Positions 22,042 to 32,495 of a stretch of 64,000 nucleotides of DNA are shown in pieces (position 1 is the stretch's first letter; the number at the start of each line of letters is the position of its first letter). The notes beneath the pieces are model-generated. The model had not been told where the DNA came from, made no database searches, and saw only the letters and a program-made list of their open reading frames with translations. The DNA is from Terana coerulea (taxonomy: Eukaryota > Basidiomycota > Agaricomycetes > Polyporales > Phanerochaetaceae). The stretch is taken from positions 107,507 through 171,506 of the forward strand of contig JAKOGH010000652.1 of assembly GCA_024811115.1 (NCBI GenBank). Direction: 5' to 3'. A program made the position numbers and the translations under genes.

Positions 22042-24703
22042 ATGAACGGCACGACGGGCACCGCCGCCCTGGCCTCGTCCAGGCTCGGCGACCTCTTTGC
22101 GAGCCTCGCGGTGAACGAGCCCGCGCAGCAGTGGCAGGACATCGAGCGGACCGCGCAGTCGCTCGCGAACGACCTCCGCGCCCGAGACGGTGCGCAGCCC
22201 CTCCCCCTTTCCGTGCCGCGCACCCGCCGCCCACGCTCACGCGCGGTGTTTGATGTGCAGTCGAGCAGCAGACGGCGCTGGGGAAGACCCTGCTGCCGCA
22301 GACGTTGACGTCGCTTCTCAAGGGCGCGACGGACGGCGAGCCGGTGCCGAAGCCGACGCAGAAGCCGGCGATCTTTGAGCTCTTGCGCGTCGGGGCGAAC
22401 CTGTGCATGGATCATGGTGCGTGCCCCGCCTGTGCATGCGTTGTATCCAAGTGGTGACAAGTTGAACGCAGATGAGAACCGGAGTTACCTCCTTGAAGCG
22501 GGCTTCCCGCAGACGGTGCTCGCACTGCTGGAGGGCTACGCGGAAGTGGTGAAGCCAGAGGAGGCCGGCGTCGAACCCTTGCCGATGTCCATAGCGGACC
22601 TCAAGATCGTGAAGACGGCTATCGGCGTCCTTCTGAATGCCAGCTTTGGCTATGGTGCGCGTGTTGGATCAGTGAGATGTTCGTGGTCTGACTGTCTGTT
22701 CAGAGTCTGTAAAGACTAGGCTGGTGTCGCTTGAAGCTGCCTTGACCATCCTGAAACTATCTATTGCTTTGTATCCCCCAGGCGCATGGCTTCGGTCGAC
22801 TAAAATCCCAACCAAAGAAGAAGGTGCTGAGGTCGAAGACAGCACAGAAGAGACATGGACTATCCGAAGTGGACTGTCACAATGGGCATGGCGTGCGATA
22901 TCGGAACTGCGTGAGGACGAGGATGAAACAAGTGAGCGTGTACTTCCGCGCCACCCTAACAATGCTAACGATGTCCAGATCGCCTGATATTTACCCCCGA
23001 CGTGCTCCCATACATTATTCGCAGTCTACAAGCCTTCGTACCCCCCTACGCCGAGATACCCGCCACATTGTCTGCCGCCCTCGTCCGCAGCCTCATCCAG
23101 ACCGACTACCTCAACCTCGAGGAGTCCTGCGGGCTGCTCGAGTCGCTCTGCATGGACGTCGAGGACATCCGGCTCGCGCTCGCGCGCGGGCTCACGTTCC
23201 CGGCCGAGCACGGCGGCGTGCCGTGCCTCGCGGAGCTGCTCACGTTCGTCGACCGCGGCGCGCACGCGCCGCACTGGGCGCAGGACGCGGGTGCGCGCGC
23301 GGCGCGCGAGAAGGGCTTCGACCGTTGCAAGGCGGCCGTCGTGAAGGCCGTCGTCGAGGTCGCGGGCGAGGAGAAGAACACGGAGGTGCTGTGGGACGAC
23401 TCGGAGCCCGCCCAGCCGGGCGGGCCGTTCGTGCACCGGATGGTCGGCTGGATACGCGCGCACAAGGACGCGGAGCGCGGCCAGAACCGCGACGACCTGA
23501 TCATATGCGCCACCCTGAGTTTGGGCAAATGTCGTGCGTAGAGGTGAGATTATGTTCTGTCATATCTTCTTGACTGTTATAATAACTTACCACCGCTTTT
23601 GTCTACAGACGCTCACTCAGCGGCAGTCGTCAACCCACCTATCTCATTGGCCCCTGATCTTGCATCCCTGCTTCAGCCCACTGCTGAGGTGCAGCTTAAG
23701 CATGGCGTGGTTGGGCTGCTGAAGAACCTGGCACAGGTGAAAGACAATCGGCCCATCTTGGGCAAGGCTGGCGTCATTCAGAGACTGGCTGCGAGCGGAC
23801 TCTTCAGTGACAAGGCGGACATGCTCGAGATGATCCAGGTCTTTGCGATTGGTATCGCAAAACACATGTGTAATGGGGATGGTGAGCGACGTCATCCTGA
23901 TACTAAAGATAGGGAACTCATGTTCAACCGTTCCAGTGGACAACTCCCTCGCACTCGTTCTCCCGGATGCGGCGCAGCCTGAGGAGCCTACTCTGGCAGA
24001 CCAGATACTCGCACTCGTCCGCCGGTCAGACACGGTGGCGGTGAAGAGCGAGGGCACGCGTGTGTTCGTCAACGCGATCCGGACGCTGTGGTCCAGCGAG
24101 GCCGCCAGCGAGGACCCCAAGTTCGCTGAGCGCCGCAAGGAGGCGATGGAGAAGCTGGCGACGCCCGCCATCGCCGCCGCGCTCGCGCAGCTCGTCGGGC
24201 GGAGCAAGAAGTACGCCATCCTGATCAACGAGGGCGTCGTGGCGCTGTCGCTCCTCAGCACCCACGCCTCGGGCGGTGCGTCTTTCCACGCGCATGTCTT
24301 CTCACAATCTAATGCCAGGTTTGTTTACAGGCCTCATCGTGCTGGACTCCCTCATGAACCCGCTTCCCACCGAGACCGCGCGCGGCGCGCCCAGCGCGCT
24401 CGCCGCACCGGTGTCCGCAGGGCCCGCCGCAGACTCGCCCGCGGTCGGCACGCCGCGCCGCGCGGTGGACATGCTCGCGTCCTGCCTGCGCAACGCGGAC
24501 GGGCGGCTGCCCGCGGAGGTGCGCGCGAACGTGTGCGCGCTGGTGGGGCACCTCGGCCGCGCGGGCGTCGTGCCCGAGAGCCGGGCGCAGGACCTGCGGG
24601 TGCTGAAGGAGGAGGCGCAGGACCTGCTCGACGCGGCGGCGAAGGAGGCGGGCCCGGTAGGCGTGCGGCGGCGCAGCGGGCGTTGGAGAACTGGGCGCCG
24701 TGA
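22042..24703 (+). CDS. Armadillo-repeat protein, smgGDS/Rap1GDS1-like
   Basis: All-helical ARM-repeat protein of about 720 residues: MNGTTGTAALASSRLGDLFA, KPAIFELLRVGANLCMDH, DENRSYLLEAGFPQTVLALL, TAIGVLLNASFGYESVKTRL, RDDLIICATLSLGN, LKHGVVGLLKNLAQ, NRPILGKAGVIQRL, KYAILINEGVVALSLLS and a helical end RALENWAP. Fungal members of this family are annotated as Rap1 GTPase-GDP dissociation stimulator-like; in animals smgGDS chaperones Rho/Ras-type GTPases. Introns are supported at many points by exact phase (for example the Asp codon split at about 22190-22260). An extra A at 23527-23529 interrupts LSLGNVVRRD, and a second break near 24655-24665 precedes the terminal helix. The function in this fungus is an inference from fold. 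Confidence 0.75.
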
Positions 24704-25292
24704 TTGAGATCCGGATACTTGCTTGCTGGTGCGAATGTAAGTGTAGGCTGTATGACGGTTGTTGGCTTTACTGTTCTAGGGCGCTGGTATACCCCCAATC
24801 AATCCTTGTAGTTCTGGCACTCGGATCTTGGCCCGCTGGCAGAGTCTGTGCGTCCCAGGCTGTCAGGATGCTCCAATGGCTGGGAAGATCCCGCCAATAA
24901 GACCGGATCACCTGATCCTGGTCAAGGCACGGGACCCGACGCGTCTGAGACTGTCTGAGGCTTTGCGTCGGGAAACGCGTGTTGAGCGTTGTGGAGCGTG
25001 ACGCACGCGGTGACAGCGGAAGCAAACGGCACCAAATCCACTCCAATAGGGCCGTCCCGACCACAGCTCTCGCGCACCTCCTTGTGACGACAGCATGAGC
25101 TCATCTAAGTGCCAAGGGCCCAACTTGTCCCGTAACACTCCACCCGCCCGACATACAGGATATATAATCATGGTCTTGTCCGCTGACTTTTCCTCACAAC
25201 TCAGTTCAGTCAACCTCCACAACCACCCAGGAGCGCGCTCCTCGTTCGCCCTCAACGCCCCTTTACGACCTCTGCACGACACACCCCTAGCA
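24704..25292. promoter_or_regulatory. Intergenic with TATA box of the HSP30-type opsin gene
   Basis: A clear TATATAA element at 25161-25167 stands about 130 bases upstream of the start at 25293, followed by a pyrimidine/CA-rich leader. This fits a strongly inducible gene. No coding region was seen in the remainder. Confidence 0.6.
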
Positions 25293-26347
25293 ATGGCCGG
25301 ACAAGGATCGCTCGACCAGAACCCACCCAATGCCGACCGCCACATTACCGAGGGCGGCAGCGACTGGGCGTGGGCGGTCTTCGCCATCATGCTCCTTGCT
25401 GATCTGGGTATGGTTGGATACTCTTTCACGGTCAGTTTTTGTGTTGCCAGCCATGTCAGGACTCCGTAGCTGATAGCTTTCTGCAGCGCGCAAGGGGCAC
25501 TCGCCTCTTCCACAACGTTGCCACCGTCATCCTCACTACCTCTACCATCGCGTGGTTCGCCATGGCCTCTGACCTTGGTGCCACGCCCGTGACGGCCGAG
25601 TTCTCCCGCGGTACCACCAACACCCGCCAGATCTTCGTGAGCACCACTGACCTGACGTCGCAGCATACACAAAGCTAACGACGATTCTCAGTTCGCCCGT
25701 TACATCCAGTGGTTCATTAACTTCCCGCTCCTGCTTCTCGTCCTCCTCTACACGAGCGGCCTCTCGCTCTCCGACATCTTGACCACCTGCTTCTTCGCAT
25801 GGGTCGTTGTCGTCTGTGGTCTTGCTGGTGCGCTCACCGTGAGTATCTACAAGTGGGGCTTCTTCGTCCTTGGCGTCCTTGCCCTCTTCTACATTTGGTA
25901 CGCCAACTTTACATTATCAGTTCACTACCATCCACTTACATACCCTCTAGGTCAACTCTCCTCGGCCACGGTCCCCGCACGACGTTCAATGCGGGCGCGG
26001 GTGTGCGCTCAGGCTTCGTGCGCGGCGCAGGCTTCGTCTCGCTGATCACGTTCATCTACCCGATCGCGTGGGCGTGCTGCGAGGCCGCGAACGTCGTGTC
26101 GCCGACGGGCGAGATGATCTGGTACGGCATCCTCGACCTGCTCCTCGGCCCCGTCTTCCTCTACTACTTCGTCTGGGGCCTGCGCAACGTCGACTACGGC
26201 CTCTTCGGCTTCCACTCCGGCAAGTACACCGACGGTGCCTACGGCACCACGGGTGCGGGTCTCGGGTCGGGCGTTGGCACTACGCGTGGCGCTGCCCCCG
26301 CGACTGGCCCCAACATGACGGGCCCGACGGGTGCCACCCGCGTGTAG
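25293..26347 (+). CDS. Opsin-related seven-helix membrane protein (HSP30/Yro2 type)
   Basis: Seven-transmembrane protein of the microbial-rhodopsin fold, related to yeast Hsp30, Yro2 and Mrh1, plasma-membrane stress proteins. Spliced segments: DWAWAVFAIMLLADLGMVGY, then TVILTTSTIAWFAMASDLG, FARYIQWFINFPLLLLVLLY, DILTTCFFAWVVVVCGLAG, WGFFVLGVLALFYIW, FVSLITFIYPIAWACCEA and GEMIWYGILDLLLGPVFLYY. The Arg of helix C (ARYIQW) is present, but helix G has Leu-Leu-Gly where the retinal Schiff-base lysine would sit, so it should not bind retinal covalently. The tail is Gly/Thr-rich and soluble. Four short introns are inferred (for example about 25904-25951). No frame breaks. Confidence 0.85.
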
Positions 26348-26715
26348 AGAGGAGGAAGAGTTTCTTGCTTCCGATAACGAAAACGACGACTGTCATGATA
26401 CTTAGAGCTTTTTAATCCCTAGTTTGGACTGCTATCCTTGTATTATTAGTATAATGCTGTGTATTGTATGCTTAGCAGATATGATGCTACTCCATTTCCT
26501 TGTCCCTCAATCAGCGTGCTCAAAGTTTTATGTCTCCTCAACACAGTTGGTCGATACGAGTTATAAAAGGCCTTTGGACCTCTGACGTACTGTATCCTAG
26601 GCGTGAATATCCCGAAAGACTGTTGAATACGGCTTGTGAACACGACAGTGTTGCCTTCTTGACCGAACAGTCGAGCGAAGCGGTTTGCGTCTACGATAGG
26701 CTCCGGCATTCGGGT
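26348..26715. other. Convergent 3' region
   Basis: AT-rich DNA between the 3' ends of the opsin-related gene and the zinc-cluster factor. A minus-strand open frame at 26446-26709 begins just after the factor's stop codon, has no recognisable domain, and is probably 3' UTR. Confidence 0.4.
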
Positions 26716-28988
26716 TCATGGTACCCTCTGGCTGCCAGACATCTCGCGTAAAGCCTGCAGAGCATTCTCTGCATCATTTTGGTCAGCCCGGCCAGCGACA
26801 GAAGATATGATATAGTGATACGGACCAAGATACGGTAACTTGTCCGCCATCTGCGCGGTGGACGCAATCAATACCGAAAATGCCTCTCGCTTTGTCTCAT
26901 CATCGTCCTGGGAGATACTCAACAGGAGCTGGCGGTCGCTGCGTAATGCGTTCGCAATGATCGTGAAGCACGTCTGCACATTATGATCAATAAACAGCTG
27001 CCTGCGAGCATGGCGCTGCCCACCCCAAGTATTGGCTCCAACAGAGCGTAATCATCATCCCGTAGGCCCTTGGCAAGACTGATCACCTCCGTAATAACGC
27101 TGACCGCCTTCTGGCGAGCATCTGCATTGTACGTGCCCGGCATGCGGCACACCTCGACCTGCGCCGTCAGCGCGACAATGAGGCACACTTTGAGACACAG
27201 CGCGCGTCGCGTGTCGCCGCAGAGATACGTCTTCAGCATCTGCGGATACAGCTGCGCGACGTGTTGCGAGATGTCTTCCAGCGTGTCCCAGAACGCGGTG
27301 TACCACTCCTCGGGCAGGGCGGTGTGGTCGAGCATGCCGTTGAAGGAGGCGCCGGTCATGGCAGCTGCCTCCGTGCGCAGCTTCGAGAGATGTAAAGCGT
27401 CCTGCAGCATAGCGATGCTTCTACATCGCATCAGTATAACACAGTGCTTCGCGAGCCATGGCTGCAAGAACTGGCATGATGCATAAGCGACTGTCTAAGA
27501 TGCAGCGCAAAATGCAGGCGTACCGAAGACGCCTTCAGCTGACGGTCGTACTCCTCGTCGAGTAACCGGGGCATCCCAAGCACCAACGTCGCAGCCTTGT
27601 CCAAGTAGAGCACTTGTGAGAGAGAGGTGATGTGCTCCTTCGTGTCTTCGTCGGGCTCGATGACCGCCAGCATGGCGTCTGTGTCCGGTAGCGCGAACTG
27701 GAGATTATGCGTGGTCACGACTTGGCATGCCTTTTCCAGATACTGCCGGCCAGCGTCGAGATGCCGATTGAAAAAGAAGTACCAACAAATAAGGGTGTAT
27801 ATCACGACGAGTGATATCGGCTCCGCAGGGGTCTGGAGTGATCTCAGGATATTCTGCAGCTCGACCTCTGGGTCGATAATGGTGACCTCCGTTCTGCGGT
27901 GCAGCTTCCACAGTGAGGCCCCGATAAGCTGGGACAGGTGAACCACCGCTGGATGAATAGCCTGGCCAGAGTAGTCCCCGGTCTTGATGGCTTGCCACTT
28001 CGTGTCGCGCAGGTAGAAGCCCATTTGGGTCTGGTGTTTCAAGAATAAAGTGCGCCTTTTGGGATGTCAAGAATGAGACCGAATCTGTAGAACGCAGGAG
28101 TCGGCTCACAAGTCGTAGGTGTTGCGACATAGCATGCCTGTGCCCTCGCTCGAACGTGAGGTGGAGTCCGGAAGAAGCGTGCGGGTGAAAGGGTTGACCG
28201 AGGGATTGCATTGAGAAGAAGGGTGGACGTTCCGTCCTGCAGCTCTTGTATTGACGGGACGTCAATGATCGCAGGAGCTGGAAGGCGGCATAAGTGAACG
28301 ATTTAATAAAAATCAATGAGACGCACCGAGACCTGGGAGCGGCGACGCAAGGGGTGATCGCCGCATTGAGAGCTCAAGACCAGCGGTGATCTCCGTAGGC
28401 AATGGGGGAGCCTGAGACATGTGCTGTTCCTGGGACTCATAAAGGGCAAGACGCTCTTCGAGTTCACGCGTACGTTCGAGCAGTGCGGTGGCCATGTTCT
28501 GTCGCATCTCCTCGCCGTACTCGCAATCGACCTCTTTCCCTGCAGCCTGACAAGTGTTGCAGCACGGCCGTTTGGCGTCGCATTTCTGCGTGCTAGGTGA
28601 AAACAGGTTCTAGATGCTTTGGCGGAAATACCCACCTTCTTCTTCCGTCTATCGCAGAAGAGTGAGCCTAGAGCCATACCCCGAAGAAATCCAGCGACTT
28701 ACCTGCATGGTAAACAGGCAGCGCCTTTCTGCAAGAGGTCTGTTTTCCGTTGCGTAAGCGAGGTGCTGCTATAAGCACACTCTGTGGGCTTTCGCGCTCG
28801 CGAGCACGGTCCACATATCGGGGTTTCGCCATCACAACGCTAGACAGCCTGAGTCAGTTATACGCCAAGGATAGACTTTGAGTCTCACCATCTTCCTCCC
28901 TCTTGAGGTTATGCGTAAGCGCGGCGTCAAGACATGCACAAGCGGGAGCCGACCATACTCACCGGCAGGCGAGACATGTTCGGCTCAT
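26716..28988 (-). CDS. Transcription factor with two tandem Zn(II)2Cys6 clusters and fungal regulatory middle region
   Basis: Exon 28963-28988 opens MSRTCLACR; after a 13-nt microexon (28889-28901) and exon 28703-28839 the first cluster reads C-x2-C-x6-C-x6-C-x2-C-x8-C (ending KPTECAY). The linker TSLTQRKTDLLQKGA leads into a second cluster, CLPCR, then another 13-nt microexon (28636-28648), then KCDAKRPCCNTCQAAGKEVD and C, again with C-x2-C-x6-C and x2/x8 spacing. A coiled coil follows (ATALLERTRELEERLALYES). Exons at about 28040-28300 and 27480-28030 carry a helical middle homology region (HPAVVHLSQLIGASLWKLH, ISLVVIYTLICWYFFFNRHL). C-terminal exons end EMSGSQRVP. It should bind CGG-type DNA sites in the nucleus. 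Splicing around 28020-28300 is uncertain. Confidence 0.8.
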
Positions 28989-29793
28989 GGTCAATGTCAG
29001 CCACGGTCAATGCGCACAGGCTGGAGAGTGACCAGTGTCGTGCTCCTGCACCTGTTACCCGGCGGACAGTTTATAGGTGCTGGTCAATGTGAAGAACCTG
29101 AAACGACGCAAAGTTGCAAACAACCTTGCAGCGCTTGTCGGCGGATCACTCAGCAGACGGCGAAGATTCTGCTGCGAGATACATATAGTATAACCCACCT
29201 CGCTGTTGCTCTTGCATGTTGTCGTTCGTGTTGGCAACTCAAATGTCCTAAGTCTCCTTCGTTAGCCTCCAATATTGCATAGTCTACCACAAAATGTACC
29301 TGCTGCTTAGTATCCGATGCTACTCTAAACTCGGGAATACTAGGCCTAGGGTACTGCCGCAGCGTACGGAGCGGGTTGTTGATCCCTATTTGGTCAGCGT
29401 CGGGGTCGACGGCGCTTGCGGCGCAACTCTTCTTTCGATCTCACCATCTCAACTCACCCGTGAGCGAGTCGGTATACGGTATACTTTTATGACTGGCCTT
29501 GGAATTGACCAAGGCCAGTCGTACCAGGGGGCAGTGATGCCACGGTTGTCGTAAGTCACTTATCCAGCATTTGTGTCTAGGGCATGCTAATTCTGAAGGC
29601 TAAAAGGCAGAACCAGCATCGAGGCCGCATTTGGACGATGCTCCACATTCGGCGTCGATGCTGAGCCTGGCAGCAAAGGAAGACTGCGATCGAGGGCTGA
29701 CACGGGTGAAAGCGGCGGGCGTGCCCGCTCAACTGTACAAAAGGCGGGCTGCTCCCCCTTCCCTCTTCTTTACCTACCACCACTTTGCCCGCC
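28989..29793. other. Divergent intergenic region, zinc-cluster factor / gene A
   Basis: About 800 bases between divergent genes. The right 175 bases (from about 29619) belong to the duplicated segment shared with 54098 onwards and form the gene A 5' region, with CTGTACAAAAGG and a pyrimidine-rich leader directly before the start. No gene was recognised in the unique part. Confidence 0.5.
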
Positions 29794-31841
29794 ATGGTCC
29801 CGACCTTCGAGCGTGTCTGGATCCCTACTCTTGACGCTACTCCGGTCCTTCAAGGCTTTGATATCATGGGGGCTCTTCTCAACTATGTTCTCTTCTTCTT
29901 CTGTGTGGTTGTTCCTCTCGTCCTCGACTCTGTCGTCTCCGACCTTGTCGCTGACTACTTCGCTCTTGTGGACCTCGTCGCGGTTATCGTCGAGGCTCTG
30001 GTGGCGGCTGGTCGTGTTCTTGTCGGCCCTTGGCTTCCTCACTTTGGTCATCGTTGTCTGGCCTACGACCCCACTCGCGCGGCCAACTTCTGCATCGCGA
30101 CCTCAACTTACGACGGGCTCGCTTCATTCATCCCCGCCTTCTTGGGTCCGCCGTCTGCTCTCTCGATGCTCGGGCTGTTGGGTGTAGGGTTAGCTGTGGG
30201 ATACATTACGGTGCGTCGTTCTCTCAACCTATTGCCAGCCACAACTGACGTGTGTCGGGTCTAGCTTCTGTTCTTGGACGCAGCTGTCGTTTACTTCTTC
30301 CAGGCTCTGCTTAGGATCAACGCCTCGGTCGCCAACAACGTCACGCGTTGCGCACGGGGCACTGTTCGCGCCTTCTCCAACCTCGCGGGTCTCTCAGTCT
30401 CTCAGATGAAGAAGCTCATCACCAACGTTCTCGAGCCAACGGACACACTCTCGAAGCGGTTGGCCCCCAAGGAGTACTATGAACACATACTTGCACTTGC
30501 CCAGGCCAGCCTCGCGTCTGCTCAGGCCAACCGCGAGTTGTGTCGCGTACAGTACTACGACGTGACCGCAGAAGAGTGGATGACCTTGGAGAAAGACATC
30601 GTCAAGCTGACGGCCTTGAAGGACAACGGGGAGGCTTATGACTCTCATTACCTTGCGTGGCTCGAGGATCGCTTCGCCGACATCAAGGACCAATCATACG
30701 AGCAGTACACGGAGCTGAGCAACGCCCAGGAAGAGGTGGAACACGTCGAGTTCGACATCCGCAGGGCCCAGGCGAAGTTGGCTGAGCTTCCACGATGCGG
30801 CGGTCACTCAAGACAAGGCTCTACGGGCGACACTTGCCGACGCCGACGATGAGGTTGATGGGCACCGTGCAGCGTTGACTTGCACCGTCCCCGAACCTCG
30901 ACGCGTTTTGGCCATGGCTATCGCAGATCTGGGTGCCGTCCAACAGCCCTCTCCTGAACTCCGACATGCGCCCGCTCGTCGCGGACACGGCCTCGGAACG
31001 ATTGGCACTCAAGTCACGCTATGAACGCATGCTCGCGCATGGCCAGGCCGACCTGAAGACCGCTCAAGCCAAGCTGGACTCATGTCTGAAGAAGTACTAC
31101 AACGTGACCGCCGAGGAGTGGATTGCGTTGGAGAAGGACGTCGCCTGGCGAAAGGCGCAGATGGCCGACGACGAGCACAACGACTTCAACCACCTCTTCC
31201 TCGACGCGCTTGAACGACGCTTTCTCGGCGTCAAGACGCGGTCCTACTCCGACTACCGACGTCTGGACGCCGCTCAGGGAGATGTCGAATACGCCGAGAT
31301 CAATATTCGCAAGGCTCAGGACAAGTTGGCCGAGATGGGCGAGGCGGCCGTCGTTCAGGAGAAGGTTCGCCCGCGACGGGCTCGCCGCAGTCAACGCCGT
31401 TCGTCGCGTCGAGCATAGAGCACTCTGAAGATCTCAAGCCAGTTCTTCAAGAAGTCTCTCGATCCGTGTCGACCGAAGTTCGCCCCCGAACGTACTCGGA
31501 CGCAGATGGACTTGGATATGGTGGAGGAAGATGCGTGGGCATACAGCACTGTGAGGACTATGATGACTCGGACCTTCTTCTCTATTTCCTTTTGCACCTG
31601 TTTCTCGCTTGCTCACGGTCGTAGTCGACGGATCCTCGACTCCGTCGCCGCTTCGGCGTCCTAGTCCTCCTCCGGTTCACCTGGTGCACAGTGACCCTTT
31701 CGTGGCACGACCTACCAGTACCGTTCCGTCGGAGGCTCGGGCGTTGTTGTGGATGGCGGGGGCCGATGGATGAAGTCTGCGGCTGGATATAACACTTGGT
31801 CCCGTAGTGTTGTATGTTAAGTGACTTGAACGGAAAGCACC
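29619..31841 (+). repeat. Segmental duplication, copy A
   Basis: About 2.2 kb that aligns almost base for base with 54098-56328 in the same orientation. Differences are scattered substitutions and single-base indels; I judge identity well above 90 percent by eye. The unit contains about 175 bases of 5' region, one complete gene and its 3' flank. No terminal inverted repeats, long terminal repeats or target-site duplications were noticed at the ends. Confidence 0.9.
29794..31418 (+). CDS. Gene A: membrane-anchored coiled-coil protein of unknown family
   Basis: I do not recognise this family. Exon 1 (start MVPTFERVWIPTLDATPVLQ) has several hydrophobic segments: LLNYVLFFFCVVVPLVLDSV, LVAVIVEALVAAGRVLVGPW and LSMLGLLGVGLAVGYIT. 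A 54-nt intron (about 30211-30264) is followed by LLFLDAAVVYFFQALLRI and a long charged helical region. That region contains two related modules of about 105 residues, each with the signature YYDVTAEEW.TLEKD (second copy YYNVTAEEWIALEKD), a SY..Y..L..AQ.EVE heptad-like stretch and R.AQ.KLAE. The C-terminus is very basic (VRPRRARRSQRRSSRRA). Relative to copy B there is one extra C at 30790-30791 and an extra T near 30959, so module 1 and module 2 lie in different frames. Either this copy is damaged or the bases are errors. Confidence 0.75.
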
Positions 31842-32495
31842 TCCACGTATGTATCTTTAGCGTAATAACGTGGCTCGAACGGACTTGAAAGCATTTTCAT
31901 TTATTTATCTCCTAATGATATTCCGCAATTCTCACACTCATGTCTCTTGAATGTCGCGGCTGCACTTCGACACTAAATTCACGTGAAGTCATACTAAACG
32001 ACTAGGATACATTTGCTCATAAGGGTTGCGTGCATGCTGCTCGAGTTCCAGATACTAGAAGCCGATCGGAAACCAGAACAGGCCTCAAGGCCTCACGGCC
32101 TCATCTCCATCCCGACTCACTGAAGCCGCGGCTGGCTGAGCAGATCGTGGACAGCCCAAGAAGAGTCCAATCACAAAGCCGGGCCTGGCGCTTTGTGGCG
32201 CTGCCGTCCGCTCGGGCTGTCGGCAAAGTGATTGGCCGACGGTGATGGCTGTCCTTGATTTCATGATTGCGTTCGGACACGCTGCACGCTAGCCTGCTCG
32301 TCCCGTCGTTCTTAACCATGGGATCTTGAGAGGCTCGCAGTCGCCCACTGGTCTGCTCTCCCACCCACCCTCCACCTGTAACTTCCTTCCTGTGCCTTCC
32401 CGTTCTTGCATACTCCAGGATACCCGCGCGCCCGGATACCCCAAGCCACGACACCCCGTAGACCACGATACCCATTAATCTCCTCGAGCAGAAGG
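31842..32495. other. Intergenic, AT-rich, with two degenerate repeat units
   Basis: From about 31824 to 31930 there are two degenerate units of the CTTGAACGG..CATTTAT..CTAATGAT repeat that is expanded downstream of gene B. The rest, up to 32495, is a plain promoter region for the enoyl-CoA isomerase with CT/CA-rich leader sequence from about 32340. Confidence 0.5.

Noticed and set aside
24655..24680. A 20-base intron at the end of the GDS-like gene
   Set aside because: The GTAGGC..GCAG segment would restore frame but is far shorter than any functional fungal intron; a one-base error is more likely.
26446..26709. Minus-strand open frame of 87 codons after the zinc-cluster factor
   Set aside because: It starts immediately after that gene's stop codon, shows no domain, and is better explained as 3' UTR.
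29619..31841. The duplicated segment as a transposable element
   Set aside because: No transposase, reverse transcriptase, terminal inverted or long terminal repeats, or target-site duplications were seen; the gene has a normal intron.
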